Shown here: positions 48,775 through 63,396 of the stretch, piece by piece | Layout of the letters: each line of letters begins with the position of its first letter | Numbering within the stretch: the stretch's first letter is position 1 | DNA from: Polynucleobacter sp. MWH-Loch1C5 | GTDB lineage: Bacteria; Pseudomonadota; Gammaproteobacteria; Burkholderiales; Burkholderiaceae | DNA: 64,000 nt | Assembly: GCF_018881775.1 (NCBI RefSeq) | Contig: NZ_JACVPR010000001.1 | Coordinates: forward strand, 1-64,000 | Direction of reading: 5' to 3' | Notes under the pieces: generated by a model | Told to the model about the DNA's origin: nothing | The model's database searches: none | What the model saw: only the letters and a program-made list of their open reading frames with translations | Translations under genes and position numbers: made by a program

Positions 48775-49019
48775 AAGAATAAGTCCTAAAAATTATCAAC
48801 AATACTGAGGCGCTTAAGGCCACTCCAATTTTTTATCGATTGACTCACCAAGTAAAAAATGTGAGATAACAATAGATAAAAAAGTAGTACAACTTAAAAT
48901 TGAGAAACCAATTATTGGAAAGTAACTTGTTGAGACCAGAATAAAACTAAATATTAGTTTCTATAAAGAAAATTGATAGCTGTAAAGTAAGTAGGAAATT
49001 ACTTATTTTTATGTAGGAC
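48775..49019. other. AT-rich intergenic region of 245 nt
   Basis: This is the longest gap in the window. It is very AT-rich, with no ORF of note. The only structure I see is AAACTAA (48944-48950) facing TTAGTTT (48954-48960), a weak 7-bp hairpin that might end the ligA transcript on the minus strand. The promoter of the Nudix gene should be near 48800-48850, but no clear pair was found. Confidence 0.6.
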
Positions 49020-52047
<3,028 letters not shown>

Positions 52048-52048
<1 letters not shown>

Positions 52049-55000
52049 TAAGCGGCCTCCACCATAGAAGCAGCAGACTCCAAATCAACAGCCACAATTC
52101 TGGAAACGCCCTGCTCTTGCATGGTCACACCGATTAATTGGTGAGCGATTTCCATGGTGATCTTGTTATGCGAGATAAAGACAAATTGGGTATTTTGTGA
52201 CATACGAGCAACCATATCAGCATAGCGACCCGTATTGGCATCATCTAAGGGAGCATCCACCTCATCTAGCAAACAGAATGGTGCAGGATTGAGTTGGAAC
52301 ATTGAGAAAACTAGCGCAATCGCAGTCAAGGCCTTCTCTCCACCTGAGAGCAAATGAATCGTGGAATTCTTTTTGCCAGGAGGTTGCGCCATAACCTGGA
52401 CACCCGAATCTAAAATCTCCTCACCTGTCATGACAAGCTTAGCGTTACCGCCACCGAATAGCTCTGGGAACAACTTACCGAAGTGCTCATTGACTTGATC
52501 GAAAGTGCCCTGCAATAAATCACGTGTTTCGGCATCAATTTTCGAAATAGCATCCGTTAGGGTATTAATCGCTTCATTCAAATCTGCAGATTGAGCATCC
52601 AAGAATGTTTTACGTTCTTGAGCACTTGCTAATTCTTCTAGGGCTGCCATATTTACAGGACCTAGAGCGTTAATCTCTTGATTTAAACGATTAACATCAG
52701 ATTGCAAGGAACTGACCTTCATATCCGGCGTCAACTTCTCCCGGAGTGAGTCAATAGCCGCACCTGCATCAGAAAGCATAGTGGCAAATTGCTCCACATT
52801 GAGTCTTGCAGCTTGTTCTTTGAGTTGCAACTCCATGGCTTTATCACGTAATGGTTGCAAACTGCGCTCAAGACTTAATCTTGCCTCATCACCCTCACGC
52901 AGACGGTGTGAAATACCATCCATTTCTGTTCTAGCGTTCGCCAATCCAGCTTCTTTGGCACTGCGTTGAATAAGCAAACCTTGCAATTTATCCTGAGCCG
53001 CCTCATCTGAAAGTTCATTCAATTGGCTTTCAGTATTTTGTAAAGACTGTTTGATTTGGGCTACTTGTTCCTGGGCCGACTCCTGGTCACGGCTTAAATC
53101 TGTCACTCTTTGAGCCAAAGATCGAGAGGTAAATGACGCTTCATTAGCATCTCTTTCTGCATGACGTAATTGCTCACGGGCCTGCTCCAAGGCATGTTGA
53201 GCAGCTTGATAAGTATCCTGCGCTTGAGTCAAACTTGCACCGTGCACACCCTTTTCGTTTTGTGCAATATCTAATTCCGCCTGACTCTGATCACGAACTT
53301 GTTGTAACTCTTGAATTTGCCCCTTGAGTTCAGCAATTTCAGCATTTAACTGCGTTGCTCTTGTTCGATACTTTTCCTCTGCCTGAGCCAACTGCAAGCG
53401 CTCCACTTCAAGCTGATGAGCCTCACGAACATTATGTTCAGCCTGGCTACGAGCCTGTTGTGCTTGCTCCAATGTATTTTGAAAAACAGCCTGAGTACGG
53501 TTGGCCTCACTCTGAGACTCATCAAAAATTAATTGCTGGGCTTTAGCCTGTTTATCTAAATTTTCAATTTCTTGAGCACGGGCTAATAAACCAGCCTGTT
53601 CAGAATCTGGTGAATACAGCTGTACGCCCACACGAGTAACAACATGACCCTCTTTCACAACCAAGTAGGCACCCTGAGGTAATTGCTCTTTGCGACGCAA
53701 AGCATCTTCTAAGTTATCAGCTATGTAGGTGTGAGATAACCACTCTTGTAGTACCGCACGGATACCTGCGTCTTTAATTTGGACACGAGAAATCAGCGAA
53801 GTGAGACCCTGGGCATTAGAGTCCTGTTGCGCCAATTGAACATTCGAATAAAAAGCTAGGCGCGATGGCGGCGCATCTTGCGCTAACTGGATAGCTTCCT
53901 TTAAATCACCAGCCTGAAGCGCAGTAACACGCTCACGCAAGACTGCTTCAAGAGCAGTTTCCCAACCTTTTTCAACATTTAACTCTTGCCAAAAACGCTG
54001 TTTTTTATTTAAGCCCTTCGACTCGAGCCATGGGCCCACCTTGGCTTGTGACTGTACTTTTTCCTGGAGGGCTTGCAGAGCTTCAAATCTTGCACGGGTT
54101 TGGCTAAGTGCGGCACTAGCCTCTTGAAAAGCTAATTGAGCTGATAAACGCTGCGCATCCGCTTCAGGTACTTTTAACTGCAAATCCTGAGCACTCTGTT
54201 GAGCCTCATCAGCTTTACGCTGAGCCATTTGTTGACGATCTGTGGCCAACTGCAGAGCTTGCATGTCTGGCTCAACCAATCCGCCTAACTCTTGCTGCAG
54301 ACGCAATTCTTTTTGTTGAATTTGATCTAGCTGTTTGCCACTGGCGAGAACTCGTTCAGCCAAGCTAGCCAAACGCTGATCAGCGCTTGATACAGCAGCA
54401 CGAGCGAGGTCTAGATTTTTTTGTGCTTCTAGGTAAGCGACCTCAAACGCGGGTAACTTTTCTTGGACTTGTTGCAAGACTCCGGCAAAATGTTCTTCTT
54501 GCCCTCGTGCTTGAGTTAACTCTTCATTAGTTTGAACAATCGCTTGCGCAGCTGTAGTTTCTTGAGATAACCAGCGCTGTAATTGCGCCTGCAAATCAGC
54601 CACCTGTTGAGATAGGCGGCCACGTGTTTCTTGTACATACCGGATTTCATTTTCCAGCTTAGATACTTCAGCATTCACCTCATACAGCTCACCCTGAGCT
54701 TGTGAGACATGATCTTGTGAGGTGTATAAGGCCGTACGCAACTCCTCCAACTCAGCTTCTGCATGTCTTAACTTTGCAGTTTGCTCTTCAAGTTGGACCT
54801 GCGCATCACGAATGGCATTTGCAAATTTTTCCTGCTCTTTACCTGCTTCAGTCTGACGCAGCAGCCAAAGGAGATGCTGCTGATCAGTCATCTGAGCGTT
54901 TAATTGCTTAAATTTTTCAGCAACTTCAGCTTGGCCTTCCAACTTCACCAAGTTTTGAGTTAACTCACGTAGGATATCCTCGACACGAGTCAAATTCTCA

Positions 55001-55563
55001 CGGGTATCCTCTAAACGAGCTTCAGTCTCTTTACGACGCTCTTTGTATTTTGAAACTCCAGCAGCCTCTTCCAGGAAAATGCGCAAATCCTCGGGTTTTG
55101 CCTCAATAATTCTTGAAATCATGCCCTGCCCAATAATGGCGTAAGCACGTGGGCCCAAACCGGTCCCTAGGAACATATCGTAAATATCTTTACGACGTAC
55201 CGATTGATTATTGATGTAATAACTAGAGGCTCCATCGCGAGTCAGGACACGTTTGACCGATAACTCAGCAAAAGCACTCCACTGACCAGCTGCACGACCA
55301 TCAGTATTGTCAAAAATTAACTCGACGCTGGCTCGACCCGCTGGTTTTCTTTGACCTGAGCCATTAAAAATCACGTCTTGCATGGATTCGCCACGTAATT
55401 CACTGGCCCGCGACTCACCGAGCACCCAGCGCACCGCATCAATAATGTTGGATTTACCGCAACCATTAGGGCCTACTACACCAATTAACTGGCCCGGCAG
55501 CTCAAAATGAGTTGGATCGACAAAGGATTTAAAGCCTGAAAGCTTGATGGATTTGAGTCTCAC
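52048..55563 (-). CDS. smc: Chromosome segregation ATPase Smc
   Basis: Smc dimers with ScpA/ScpB organise the chromosome. The 1171-residue protein has Walker A GPNGCGKSNIIDA near the start, two long coiled coils rich in Gln, Glu and Ala (about 170-500 and 660-1000) around a hinge (about 515-635), then LLSGGEKALTAIAL and the Walker B DEVDAPLDDANTGR. The start is GTG at 55563 with the promoter 30-56 nt upstream. Confidence 0.96.
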
Positions 55564-55591
55564 GATTAACTTCTTTTAAAGGAATTACGAA

Positions 55592-55619
55592 ATGATACCA
55601 ATAGCCTGACCAGACTCAA
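55592..55619 (-). promoter_or_regulatory. Promoter of smc-zipA-ligA
   Basis: On the minus strand TTGAGT (55614-55619), a 16-nt spacer and TATCAT (55592-55597) form a sigma70-type promoter. Initiation near 55585 gives a leader of about 22 nt. Confidence 0.6.
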
Positions 55620-55639
55620 CAGTTCTGATGACACATCGA

Positions 55640-55645
55640 TATAAT
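55640..55645 (+). promoter_or_regulatory. -10 element of dapD
   Basis: A perfect TATAAT lies 40 nt before the dapD ATG. I see no good -35; TCAACA at 55616-55621 with an 18-nt spacer is the best. It would overlap the divergent smc promoter. Confidence 0.5.
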
Positions 55646-55684
55646 CCCATATATTACAAAGCTTTTTTTAAGGAAAAATCAAAA

Positions 55685-56515
55685 ATGTCACAAACCCTAC
55701 AGACCATCATTGATCAAGCTTGGGATAACCGCGCCAATTTATCCCCCAGCTCAGCCCCTCAGGATGTCAGAGATGCCGTTAGCCAGGTGCTAGCAGGTCT
55801 TAATGATGGTTCAATTCGTGTCGCTGAGCGTCAATCAGTAGGCCAATGGCATGTCAATCAATGGGTTAAAAAGGCGGTTTTGATTTCATTTCGCTTAGAA
55901 GATAATCAAGTAATGTCTAGCGGTCCGGGATACCCCCAGTTCTATGACAAAGTCCCTACTAAATTTGCTAATTACAGTGCTGCTGACTTCGCCAAAGGAG
56001 GTTTCCGCGTGGTACCGCCTGCCGTGGCCCGTCGTGGCTCATTCATTGGCAAAAATGTCGTATTGATGCCTTCTTACGTCAATATCGGCGCCTATGTAGA
56101 TGAAGGCACTATGGTCGACACTTGGGCAACTGTGGGTTCATGTGCGCAAATTGGCAAGAATGTCCATTTATCAGGTGGGGTTGGCATCGGTGGCGTCCTA
56201 GAGCCTGTTCAAGCCGGTCCTGTGATTATTGAGGATAACTGCTTTATCGGCGCACGCTCAGAAGTGGTCGAAGGTGTTGTTATTGAAGAAAACGCCGTGC
56301 TATCCATGGGTGTGTATATCGGCCAAAGTACGAAAATATACGATCGCGAGACTGGCGAAGTTCACTATGGACGTGTACCCGCTGGCTCAGTAGTTGTTCC
56401 TGGCTCACTGCCATCTGCATGCGGCAAATATAGCCTCTATGCTGCCATCATTGTCAAAAAGGTCGATGCGCAGACGCGCGCAAAAACGGCTATTAACGAT
56501 TTGTTACGCGACTAA
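55685..56515 (+). CDS. dapD: 2,3,4,5-tetrahydropyridine-2,6-dicarboxylate N-succinyltransferase
   Basis: DapD succinylates tetrahydrodipicolinate in the lysine and meso-diaminopimelate pathway. The 276-residue protein has an N-terminal helical part, then a left-handed beta-helix (about 105-240) with [24 protein letters not shown] and the [13 protein letters not shown] segment. The start at 55685 was chosen because AAGGA lies upstream and [10 protein letters not shown] is the family start. dapE follows after 2 nt. Confidence 0.96.
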   Translation: MSQTLQTIIDQAWDNRANLSPSSAPQDVRDAVSQVLAGLNDGSIRVAERQSVGQWHVNQWVKKAVLISFRLEDNQVMSSGPGYPQFYDKVPTKFANYSAADFAKGGFRVVPPAVARRGSFIGKNVVLMPSYVNIGAYVDEGTMVDTWATVGSCAQIGKNVHLSGGVGIGGVLEPVQAGPVIIEDNCFIGARSEVVEGVVIEENAVLSMGVYIGQSTKIYDRETGEVHYGRVPAGSVVVPGSLPSACGKYSLYAAIIVKKVDAQTRAKTAINDLLRD

Positions 56516-56517
56516 AA

Positions 56518-57672
56518 ATGAGCCTGAACTCAACTCGAGCCCTGACAGAGGAACTTATTTCTCAAGAATCAGTCACGCCTTCAGATGGTGGCTGCCAGAA
56601 ATTAATTGCGAAGCGATTAAGTGCCTTAGGTTTTAGCTGCGAGTCTATCGAAAGTGGTCCTGATGATTTCAGAGTCACCAATCTTTGGGCTGTTAAAAAA
56701 GGCGCTTCTGCAGGACCTCTCCTTGCCTTCGCTGGTCATACAGATGTGGTTCCAACCGGACCCCTAGAACAATGGCACTCCAATCCTTTCATACCTACAG
56801 AAAGAGATGGCAAGCTCTTTGGGCGCGGCGCGGCAGACATGAAAACTTCTTTAGCAGCGTTTGTTGTAGCCACCGAAGAATTCTTATCGCAACACCCCAA
56901 CCATGCCGGTTCAATTGCTTTCTTGCTCACCAGCGATGAAGAAGGTCCTGCACATGATGGCACTGTAGTTGTTTGCAACCAACTGCGCGAACGTGGTATC
57001 AAAATGGATTACTGTGTGGTGGGCGAGCCTACTTCTGTTGACCAACTGGGTGATACGATAAAAAACGGTAGACGCGGCTCATTATCCGGAAAATTAAAGG
57101 TGATCGGGGTTCAAGGTCATATTGCTTATCCTCATTTGGCAAAAAATCCAATCCACCTTGCGGCGCCAGCCCTTGCTGAGCTCTCTAGCATGGTTTGGGA
57201 TCAAGGTAATGCTCACTTTCCGCCGACCACCTGGCAGATTTCAAACATTCATGGCGGAACCGGCGCTAGCAACGTGATTCCATGTGAGGTAGTAATCGAT
57301 TTCAATTTCCGCTTCAGTACCGCAAGTACGGCAGAAGAGCTGAAGACTAGACTCGAGAATGTATTAGTCAAGCATCAACTTCAATATGATCTGAAGTGGA
57401 CTTTAGGTGGAGAGCCCTTTTTAACTGAACCTGCAGAACTATCTCAGGCTGCACAAAAAGCCATTACCAAGGTCACAGGTATACAAGCACAACTATCAAC
57501 TACCGGTGGCACTAGTGATGGTCGATTTATTGCCAAAATTTGCCCGCAAGTGATTGAGTTTGGACCACGCAATGCGAGCATTCACAAGATTGATGAACAT
57601 ATCGAAGTTAAAGATATCGAACCGCTCAAAGATGTTTATAAAAATATCTTGATTGAATTAATCGCACAATGA
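56518..57672 (+). CDS. dapE: Succinyl-diaminopimelate desuccinylase
   Basis: DapE removes succinate to give LL-diaminopimelate. The 384-residue M20-family protein has [11 protein letters not shown] with the first zinc His and catalytic Asp, [20 protein letters not shown] with the catalytic Glu pair and a C-terminal [14 protein letters not shown]. It is cotranscribed with dapD and overlaps prmB by 4 nt. Confidence 0.96.
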   Translation: MSLNSTRALTEELISQESVTPSDGGCQKLIAKRLSALGFSCESIESGPDDFRVTNLWAVKKGASAGPLLAFAGHTDVVPTGPLEQWHSNPFIPTERDGKLFGRGAADMKTSLAAFVVATEEFLSQHPNHAGSIAFLLTSDEEGPAHDGTVVVCNQLRERGIKMDYCVVGEPTSVDQLGDTIKNGRRGSLSGKLKVIGVQGHIAYPHLAKNPIHLAAPALAELSSMVWDQGNAHFPPTTWQISNIHGGTGASNVIPCEVVIDFNFRFSTASTAEELKTRLENVLVKHQLQYDLKWTLGGEPFLTEPAELSQAAQKAITKVTGIQAQLSTTGGTSDGRFIAKICPQVIEFGPRNASIHKIDEHIEVKDIEPLKDVYKNILIELIAQ

Positions 57673-58553
57673 AGACCAGCACACAAATCAATGATTTGTG
57701 GTCTCAGGTCACAGAATATCTAGAGGCCGCCGGCTTAAATTATGGCCATGGAGCTAGCGATGCAAAGAGCGAGGCTTTATGGTTAATCTCATCAGCATTA
57801 GGCTTCCCCCCAGAAGATGTTCTAGAGGAATTAGAGTCTGACATAGACCCCACCGCTATTGAAAAAGCTTGGGAATATGCTCAACAACGCGCCCATACAC
57901 GACAACCTCTAGCCTATATTTTGGGCGAGGCCTGGCTGATGGGTGTGCCTTTTTATTGCGATGAACGCAGTATCGTGCCTCGCTCTTATATCGCTGAACT
58001 AATCGTTGATGGGCATTTAGAGGAGTGGCTCCCACCGGGCGCCAAGGTACTCGATTTATGCACCGGCAATGGATCTCTTGCCATACTCCTGGCGCTCGCC
58101 TGTCCTGATGTGAACGTCAGTGGAGCTGATATTAGTCTTCCAGCGCTATCACTGGCTGCTAAAAATATCGATCGACATGGTCTGACAGAGCAATTAGAAC
58201 TCTATCAAGGCGATCTTTGGGATGCACTTCCCGAACTTGCATCTGAAGAGCGTTTCGATTTAATCATTTGTAATCCTCCTTATGTGAATGCCCAATCGAT
58301 GGCCAACTTGCCCAAGGAATACCTAGCAGAACCAGAGCTTGCATTAGCTGGCGGTAACGATGGCATGGATCTGATTCGGAGAATCCTCAGAGACGCCTCT
58401 GCTTACCTCAAAGAAGAAGGTAGCCTGGTATTAGAAATTGGCAATGAAAAACTCAATTTTGAAGCTGCCTTCCCTGACATCCCCGTGACTTGGTTGGAAG
58501 TATCGGCTGGCTCAGACCAGGTATTACTCATACGCGCACAAGATCTGAGCTAA
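57669..58553 (+). CDS. prmB: 50S ribosomal protein L3 N(5)-glutamine methyltransferase
   Basis: PrmB methylates a glutamine of ribosomal protein L3. The 294-residue protein has an N-terminal helical domain, the SAM-binding segment [13 protein letters not shown] (about 118-130) and the NPPY motif in [11 protein letters not shown]. It could be confused with PrmC or HemK, but the N-terminal part and length favour PrmB. Its stop abuts the radA stop directly. Confidence 0.88.
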   Translation: MKTSTQINDLWSQVTEYLEAAGLNYGHGASDAKSEALWLISSALGFPPEDVLEELESDIDPTAIEKAWEYAQQRAHTRQPLAYILGEAWLMGVPFYCDERSIVPRSYIAELIVDGHLEEWLPPGAKVLDLCTGNGSLAILLALACPDVNVSGADISLPALSLAAKNIDRHGLTEQLELYQGDLWDALPELASEERFDLIICNPPYVNAQSMANLPKEYLAEPELALAGGNDGMDLIRRILRDASAYLKEEGSLVLEIGNEKLNFEAAFPDIPVTWLEVSAGSDQVLLIRAQDLS

Positions 58554-59924
58554 TCAAGAAATCGATAAGCTCTGTGCAGCGTTAATAGCTTCGTCAATTC
58601 TTTCTACCGCGATAATTTGCATGTCCGCCAACTTGTTTTTAGGTAAATTGGCTCGCGGGATGATGGCTTGCCTAAAGCCCAATTTAGCCGCCTCCTTCAA
58701 GCGCTCCTGACCTTTAGGCGAGGGTCTAATTTCGCCAGCTAAACCAACTTCGCCAAAAACCACTAGGGATTTCGGTAGGGCCTTATTCCTCATTGAAGAA
58801 TAAATGGCCAGCAATACCGCTAAATCAGCAGCGGGTTCTGAAATTTTTACCCCACCCACCGCATTGAGGAAGACATCTTGATCAAAACAAGCAATGCCCG
58901 CATGGCGATGCAGTACAGCTAAAAGCATCGCCAATCGATGTTGCTCCAAACCTAAAGCAAGCCGCCTTGGATTAGGTACATGCGCCATATCTACTAAAGC
59001 CTGTATTTCTACCAAGATAGGCCGACTACCCTCCTGGGTTACTAAAACACAAGAGCCCGGCACAGTTTGCCCATGCTGAGATAAAAATAAGGCAGAGGGA
59101 TTAGAAACCCCCTTCAAACCCTTGTCAGTCATTGCAAAAACACCGAGCTCATTGACTGCACCAAAACGATTTTTAAATGCCCGTATCAAGCGAAAGGAGG
59201 ATTGCGTATCCCCTTCAAAATATAAAACTGTATCGACAATGTGCTCTAAGACTCGCGGACCAGCCAAATGGCCATCTTTGGTGACATGCCCAACCATAAT
59301 TAAGGCAATCCCCCGCGCTTTCGCTAGACGTGTTAAATGAGCAGCACATTCTTTAACTTGCGCCACAGATCCAGGTGCCGAAGTCAACTCCTCAGAATAT
59401 ACCGTTTGAATAGAATCGATAACCACCACAGCAGGACCAGTTTGCTCTACGGCCTGAATGATTTTTTGCAACTGAATTTCAGCAAGCACTTGTAAATCAG
59501 GCGCATCTATCCCTAAGCGCTGCGCCCTTAAAGCGATTTGGGCGCCGGACTCCTCTCCGCTAATGTACAAAACAGATAAACCCTGTTGATGAATGAGCGC
59601 AAGCGACTGCAACAATAAGGTGGATTTACCAATCCCTGGATCACCACCAATGAGACATACACCACCCGGTACGATTCCGCCACCGAGTACTCGATCTAAT
59701 TCATCAAGACCGGAACTCATTCGTGGCACTTGTTCAGCCTCAATGTCTGCTAAACGCTGGCGATTAGCAGCCTGGGCCAAACCTTGAAAACGATTTTCAC
59801 TCTGTTTTTCAATCAGAGATTCTTCAAGGGTGTTCCACTCATCACATGCTGGACATTGACCTTGCCATTTAGCACTCACTCCACCACAAGATTGGCAGAC
59901 ATATTGGGTCTTCGCTTTGGCCAT
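58554..59924 (-). CDS. radA: DNA repair protein RadA
   Basis: RadA (Sms) is a RecA-like ATPase that helps branch migration in recombination. The 456-residue protein has the zinc module CQSCGGVSAKWQGQCPAC (about 9-26), Walker A GGDPGIGKST, the KNRFG motif in FKNRFGAVNELG and a C-terminal Lon-protease-like domain with GEVGLAGEIRP. The start overlaps the stop of the upstream coiled-coil gene (TAATG). Confidence 0.96.
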   Translation of the reverse strand: MAKAKTQYVCQSCGGVSAKWQGQCPACDEWNTLEESLIEKQSENRFQGLAQAANRQRLADIEAEQVPRMSSGLDELDRVLGGGIVPGGVCLIGGDPGIGKSTLLLQSLALIHQQGLSVLYISGEESGAQIALRAQRLGIDAPDLQVLAEIQLQKIIQAVEQTGPAVVVIDSIQTVYSEELTSAPGSVAQVKECAAHLTRLAKARGIALIMVGHVTKDGHLAGPRVLEHIVDTVLYFEGDTQSSFRLIRAFKNRFGAVNELGVFAMTDKGLKGVSNPSALFLSQHGQTVPGSCVLVTQEGSRPILVEIQALVDMAHVPNPRRLALGLEQHRLAMLLAVLHRHAGIACFDQDVFLNAVGGVKISEPAADLAVLLAIYSSMRNKALPKSLVVFGEVGLAGEIRPSPKGQERLKEAAKLGFRQAIIPRANLPKNKLADMQIIAVERIDEAINAAQSLSIS

Positions 59925-60397
59925 TAGAAAGGAGTGGCTTTCTTATTTTCGTTGGCGCGCTTTTCAGAATCTTGACGACGTTTCTCTACATCCTGTTGAC
60001 GTGCCTGCATATCGATTTGTTTTTGTTCAAATGTCTCTACATTTTTTTGCCGCTCACGGGCCTTTTCCTCACTCAGGCGTTCAGCTTCGCGCTGCTGATC
60101 TCGCTCATCTTTCTGAATGGCTTTCAGAACACGTTGACGTTCCTTTAATGGAGTTTCTTGCGCACGAATCGCTTTAATTTCTTCACGATAGACAAGTCGA
60201 GCCTCATCAAGACAACGATTCACAAAAAATCGTGAATAACAATCATGCTGTTTTTTATCCCAGCGATACTTGGCCCAATCTTTTTGTAAATTTAGATTCT
60301 CTTGACGTGTTTCAAGATCCGCTAACTCAGCCTCTTCAGCTGGCCCTGCTAGAGCTGCCAAAGGCAGGAAGAGTAAGACTAAGAATTTATGTTTCAT
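59924..60397 (-). CDS. Exported coiled-coil protein of unknown function
   Basis: I do not recognise this family. The 157-residue protein has a signal peptide (about 1-17, ending ALAG), two cysteines in HDCYSRFFVNRCLDEAR that could form a disulphide, and a highly charged Gln/Arg/Glu/Lys-rich coiled coil from about 75 to the end. It is likely periplasmic. It sits between kup (12 nt) and radA (one-base overlap) and so is probably cotranscribed with both. Confidence 0.75.
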   Translation of the reverse strand: MKHKFLVLLFLPLAALAGPAEEAELADLETRQENLNLQKDWAKYRWDKKQHDCYSRFFVNRCLDEARLVYREEIKAIRAQETPLKERQRVLKAIQKDERDQQREAERLSEEKARERQKNVETFEQKQIDMQARQQDVEKRRQDSEKRANENKKATPF

Positions 60398-60409
60398 AGG
60401 TGTAAGAGA

Positions 60410-62353
60410 CTAAATCTCTATCTTAGCACCGAGTTCAACCACACGATTAGCAGGAATTTGGAAGAAATCTGAAGGCTTTGCAGCATTTTGTAACATCCAT
60501 GCGAACAAACGTTCACGCCATAGCGCCATACCCGGTAATTTTGCGGGCACTACCGTGTCGCGGGCCAGGAAGAAAGAAGTTTCCATCAAATCAAACTTAA
60601 ATCCATGCTCTTGCTCCAAGAGTGCGAGTACTTTATTAATGTCTGGTGTTTCTTTGAAACCGTGCACAGAACGAACTAAGTAAATATCGCCACCCAAGTC
60701 TTTGACTGTGACACGCTCTTGATCAGTGACATAGGGTACATCCCAAATACTGAGCTTTAAAAAAATGATTCGCTGATGTAAGACACGATTATGTTTAAGG
60801 TTGTGCAACATCGCAACAGGTACATAATCAATATGTGCTGTCAAGAAAATAGCAGTACCTTCTACGCGATGAGGTGGATGAGCTAATAACCCCGCCACAA
60901 ATGGCTCTAGTGGAATTGAGTCACTCACAATACGATCGCGTAATAGCTTGCGACCCTTGTACCAAGTCATCAGACAGGTAAAACATAAAATACCTAACAT
61001 TAATGGATACCAACCACCATCTTTCACTTTGATGAGGTTAGCTGTCCAAAAAGAGATATCAATAGCCAAGAAACTAGCAATTAATAGTCCAATCAACAAT
61101 GGATTGATATGCCATTCACGGCGCATCACAATGCTCAAAAGAATCGTAGTAATAAGCATGGTGGTTGTGACAGATATGCCGTAAGCAGCAGCTAAATTAC
61201 CTGACTCACGAAATTCAATAACGGTAAAAATCACCATCACCAGCAAAGACCAGTTCACCACCGGAATATAAATTTGCCCCTGCTCACTATCAGATGTGTG
61301 TTTAATCGCCATCCGCGGCAAGAAACCCAGTAATATCGCTTGATTCGCTAATGAATAAGCGCCTGAGATCACTGCCTGAGAGGCAATCACAGTGGCTAAA
61401 GTTGCCAAGATGACCATGGGCAATAGACCCCATTCAGGGACCATCAGATAAAAGGGATTTTTTATGAAGTCAGGGTTCGATAATAAAAGCGCCCCTTGAC
61501 CAAAATAATTCAACAGAAGACTGGGCAAAACAACAACTAGCCAAGCATAGCGAACAGGCTTTTTGCCAAAATGCCCCATATCCAAATACAAAGCTTCAAC
61601 ACCAGTCACGACCAAAACCACAGAGCCCATCACGATGTATGCCATCAAAGTATGTTCTGCGATAAAACGAACTGCATAGATAGGATTCATTGCCCAGAAA
61701 ATTTGAGGATTCTGAACAATATTCAATACACCTAAAGCTGCTAGAGATACAAACCACAGTAAAGTGATGGGGCCAAAAAAGCGGCCAACCGCAGCGGTTC
61801 CGTATTTTTGTATCACAAACAAAGCAATCAAGATGGTCAATGTAATCGGAATCACAGAGCGCTTTAATTCTGGGGTGATGATCTCCAAGCCCTCAACTGC
61901 GGATAGAACAGAAATAGCTGGAGTAATGACTGATTCTCCATAAAGCATGCATGCACCGAACATGCCCAGCATCATGACTGCCAGGTAGGATTTGGTACCA
62001 GTTTTCATACTTCGCAAAGCAAGCGCCATGAGGGATAGAACACCGCCCTCACCTTTATTGTCAGCACGCATCACGAAAATGACATACTTGAAGGTCACGA
62101 CCAAGAGAATGGCCCAGAACATCAGAGAAATAATGCCAAAAACCGCATCTTCACTAAAGGGTATGCCATGCTGAGGACTAAAACATTCTTTGAGAGCATA
62201 CAAAGGGCTTGTACCGATATCACCAAATACAACGCCAATGGCAGCGAGCATGAGGGCAGACAAACTCCCCTTATGGACATGATGTCCATGTTGGCCGACT
62301 TCAACCGGTTTCAATAGCGATGACTGTGAATATTCTGGATTACTAATCGACAT
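60410..62353 (-). CDS. kup: Low-affinity potassium transporter Kup
   Basis: Kup imports potassium with protons. The 647-residue protein has a short N-terminal tail with HGHHVHKG, 12 membrane segments up to about residue 455, [19 protein letters not shown] in the first segment and a cytoplasmic C-terminal domain (about 460-647). GGAG lies 6 nt before the ATG, and a clear promoter lies at 62382-62409. Confidence 0.95.
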   Translation of the reverse strand: MSISNPEYSQSSLLKPVEVGQHGHHVHKGSLSALMLAAIGVVFGDIGTSPLYALKECFSPQHGIPFSEDAVFGIISLMFWAILLVVTFKYVIFVMRADNKGEGGVLSLMALALRSMKTGTKSYLAVMMLGMFGACMLYGESVITPAISVLSAVEGLEIITPELKRSVIPITLTILIALFVIQKYGTAAVGRFFGPITLLWFVSLAALGVLNIVQNPQIFWAMNPIYAVRFIAEHTLMAYIVMGSVVLVVTGVEALYLDMGHFGKKPVRYAWLVVVLPSLLLNYFGQGALLLSNPDFIKNPFYLMVPEWGLLPMVILATLATVIASQAVISGAYSLANQAILLGFLPRMAIKHTSDSEQGQIYIPVVNWSLLVMVIFTVIEFRESGNLAAAYGISVTTTMLITTILLSIVMRREWHINPLLIGLLIASFLAIDISFWTANLIKVKDGGWYPLMLGILCFTCLMTWYKGRKLLRDRIVSDSIPLEPFVAGLLAHPPHRVEGTAIFLTAHIDYVPVAMLHNLKHNRVLHQRIIFLKLSIWDVPYVTDQERVTVKDLGGDIYLVRSVHGFKETPDINKVLALLEQEHGFKFDLMETSFFLARDTVVPAKLPGMALWRERLFAWMLQNAAKPSDFFQIPANRVVELGAKIEI

Positions 62354-62381
62354 CCAGCGCTCCTATACATGCAATGTTGGC

Positions 62382-62409
62382 ATTATAGACCTCGAGTTTT
62401 GCAACGCAA
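62382..62409 (-). promoter_or_regulatory. Promoter of kup
   Basis: On the minus strand TTGCGT (62404-62409), a 16-nt spacer and a perfect TATAAT (62382-62387) form a sigma70 promoter. Initiation near 62375 gives a leader of about 22 nt that holds the GGAG ribosome site. Confidence 0.72.
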
Positions 62410-62412
62410 CAT

Positions 62413-63363
62413 TTATGTTTTTTGATTTAACCAAACACCAATGCCCTGAGCATTTAATTCCAAGTCTATATCTAAAAACTCTTTAATTTCATCAGCTTGC
62501 ATTTTGACCCCATGTTGTTTTAGATGGCTTAAATAAATCTTAAATAAGCCTTCTTTGATCCTATTGTGACGATCATCTGTGTATTGGAGATGAAGTGCAA
62601 GCTCCACCATTTCATCGAGAATAGTCAAAAACATAGTCTTCAAACGCGGTACACCATCAATGCGACTGTAGTGTGTAGGAAATAGAGATTGAGGTTTTAA
62701 GGAACAAATCCGATCGATGGATTTTTTTAGGGCCTCTGGATCAAACTGAATAGGCGTTGTTGTTGGCATCACAAAAGGTCCTTGATCAGTATCAAATTCT
62801 CGATAAGATAAGCCGAATGTGTCGCCAGTGAAAACACCTTGCGAGTGTGAATCCCAAATAGAAATATGGTGCTTCGCGTGACCCGGAGTATCTATACAAA
62901 TTAATTCACGCTGCCCTACTTTCAAACTAGATTGATCCTGAGCTTCTAAGATTCTAGAAGCCTCAATGGGGAGAAGTTCTCCGTAGGTTTGCTGAACCTT
63001 ATCTTCACCATAGACACCCACCGCCCCCGCTCTTAAAGCAGCAGGATCAATCATGTGCCTGACTCCGCGTGGATGAACAATCAAAAGAGCCTTAGAGCAC
63101 TCTTGCATCATTTTTCCAGCACCCCCTGCATGATCCAGATGGATGTGAGTCAAGATAATGTACTTCACATTCTCTTCAGTAAGGCCCAACTCATGCAAGG
63201 TATGAAGGAGATAATCACTCGAATAATTAGTACCCACATCTATAAATGCAGCCTCACCAGCATCAATGAGTAAGTAACTGGCATCAAAGTGCGGCCTTTC
63301 AAAGCCAGTATCAATAGCATAAATTCCAGCGGAGACTTCAGCCGCATATTTCAAAGTTTGCAT
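62413..63363 (-). CDS. MBL-fold metallo-hydrolase
   Basis: This protein of about 316 residues has the metallo-beta-lactamase fold with the HIHLDHAGG metal motif (HxHxDH), a DTPGHAKHH second ligand segment, FTGDTFGLSY and PTHYSRIDG. It resembles glyoxalase-II-like or lactonase-like hydrolases; the substrate is unknown. The start at 63363 was chosen because GAGGA lies 8 nt upstream; the first ATG at 63378 is an alternative. Confidence 0.85.
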   Translation of the reverse strand: MQTLKYAAEVSAGIYAIDTGFERPHFDASYLLIDAGEAAFIDVGTNYSSDYLLHTLHELGLTEENVKYIILTHIHLDHAGGAGKMMQECSKALLIVHPRGVRHMIDPAALRAGAVGVYGEDKVQQTYGELLPIEASRILEAQDQSSLKVGQRELICIDTPGHAKHHISIWDSHSQGVFTGDTFGLSYREFDTDQGPFVMPTTTPIQFDPEALKKSIDRICSLKPQSLFPTHYSRIDGVPRLKTMFLTILDEMVELALHLQYTDDRHNRIKEGLFKIYLSHLKQHGVKMQADEIKEFLDIDLELNAQGIGVWLNQKT

Positions 63364-63390
63364 TGATGTTGTCCTCATTTTTTATATACT
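63363..63390 (+). promoter_or_regulatory. Promoter of the mscS-like gene
   Basis: TTGATG (63363-63368), a 16-nt spacer and TATACT (63385-63390) form a good sigma70 match. Transcription would begin at about the A of the ATG at 63397, giving a leaderless message. The -35 overlaps the start codon of the divergent MBL gene. Confidence 0.6.
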
Positions 63391-63396
63391 TGACCC

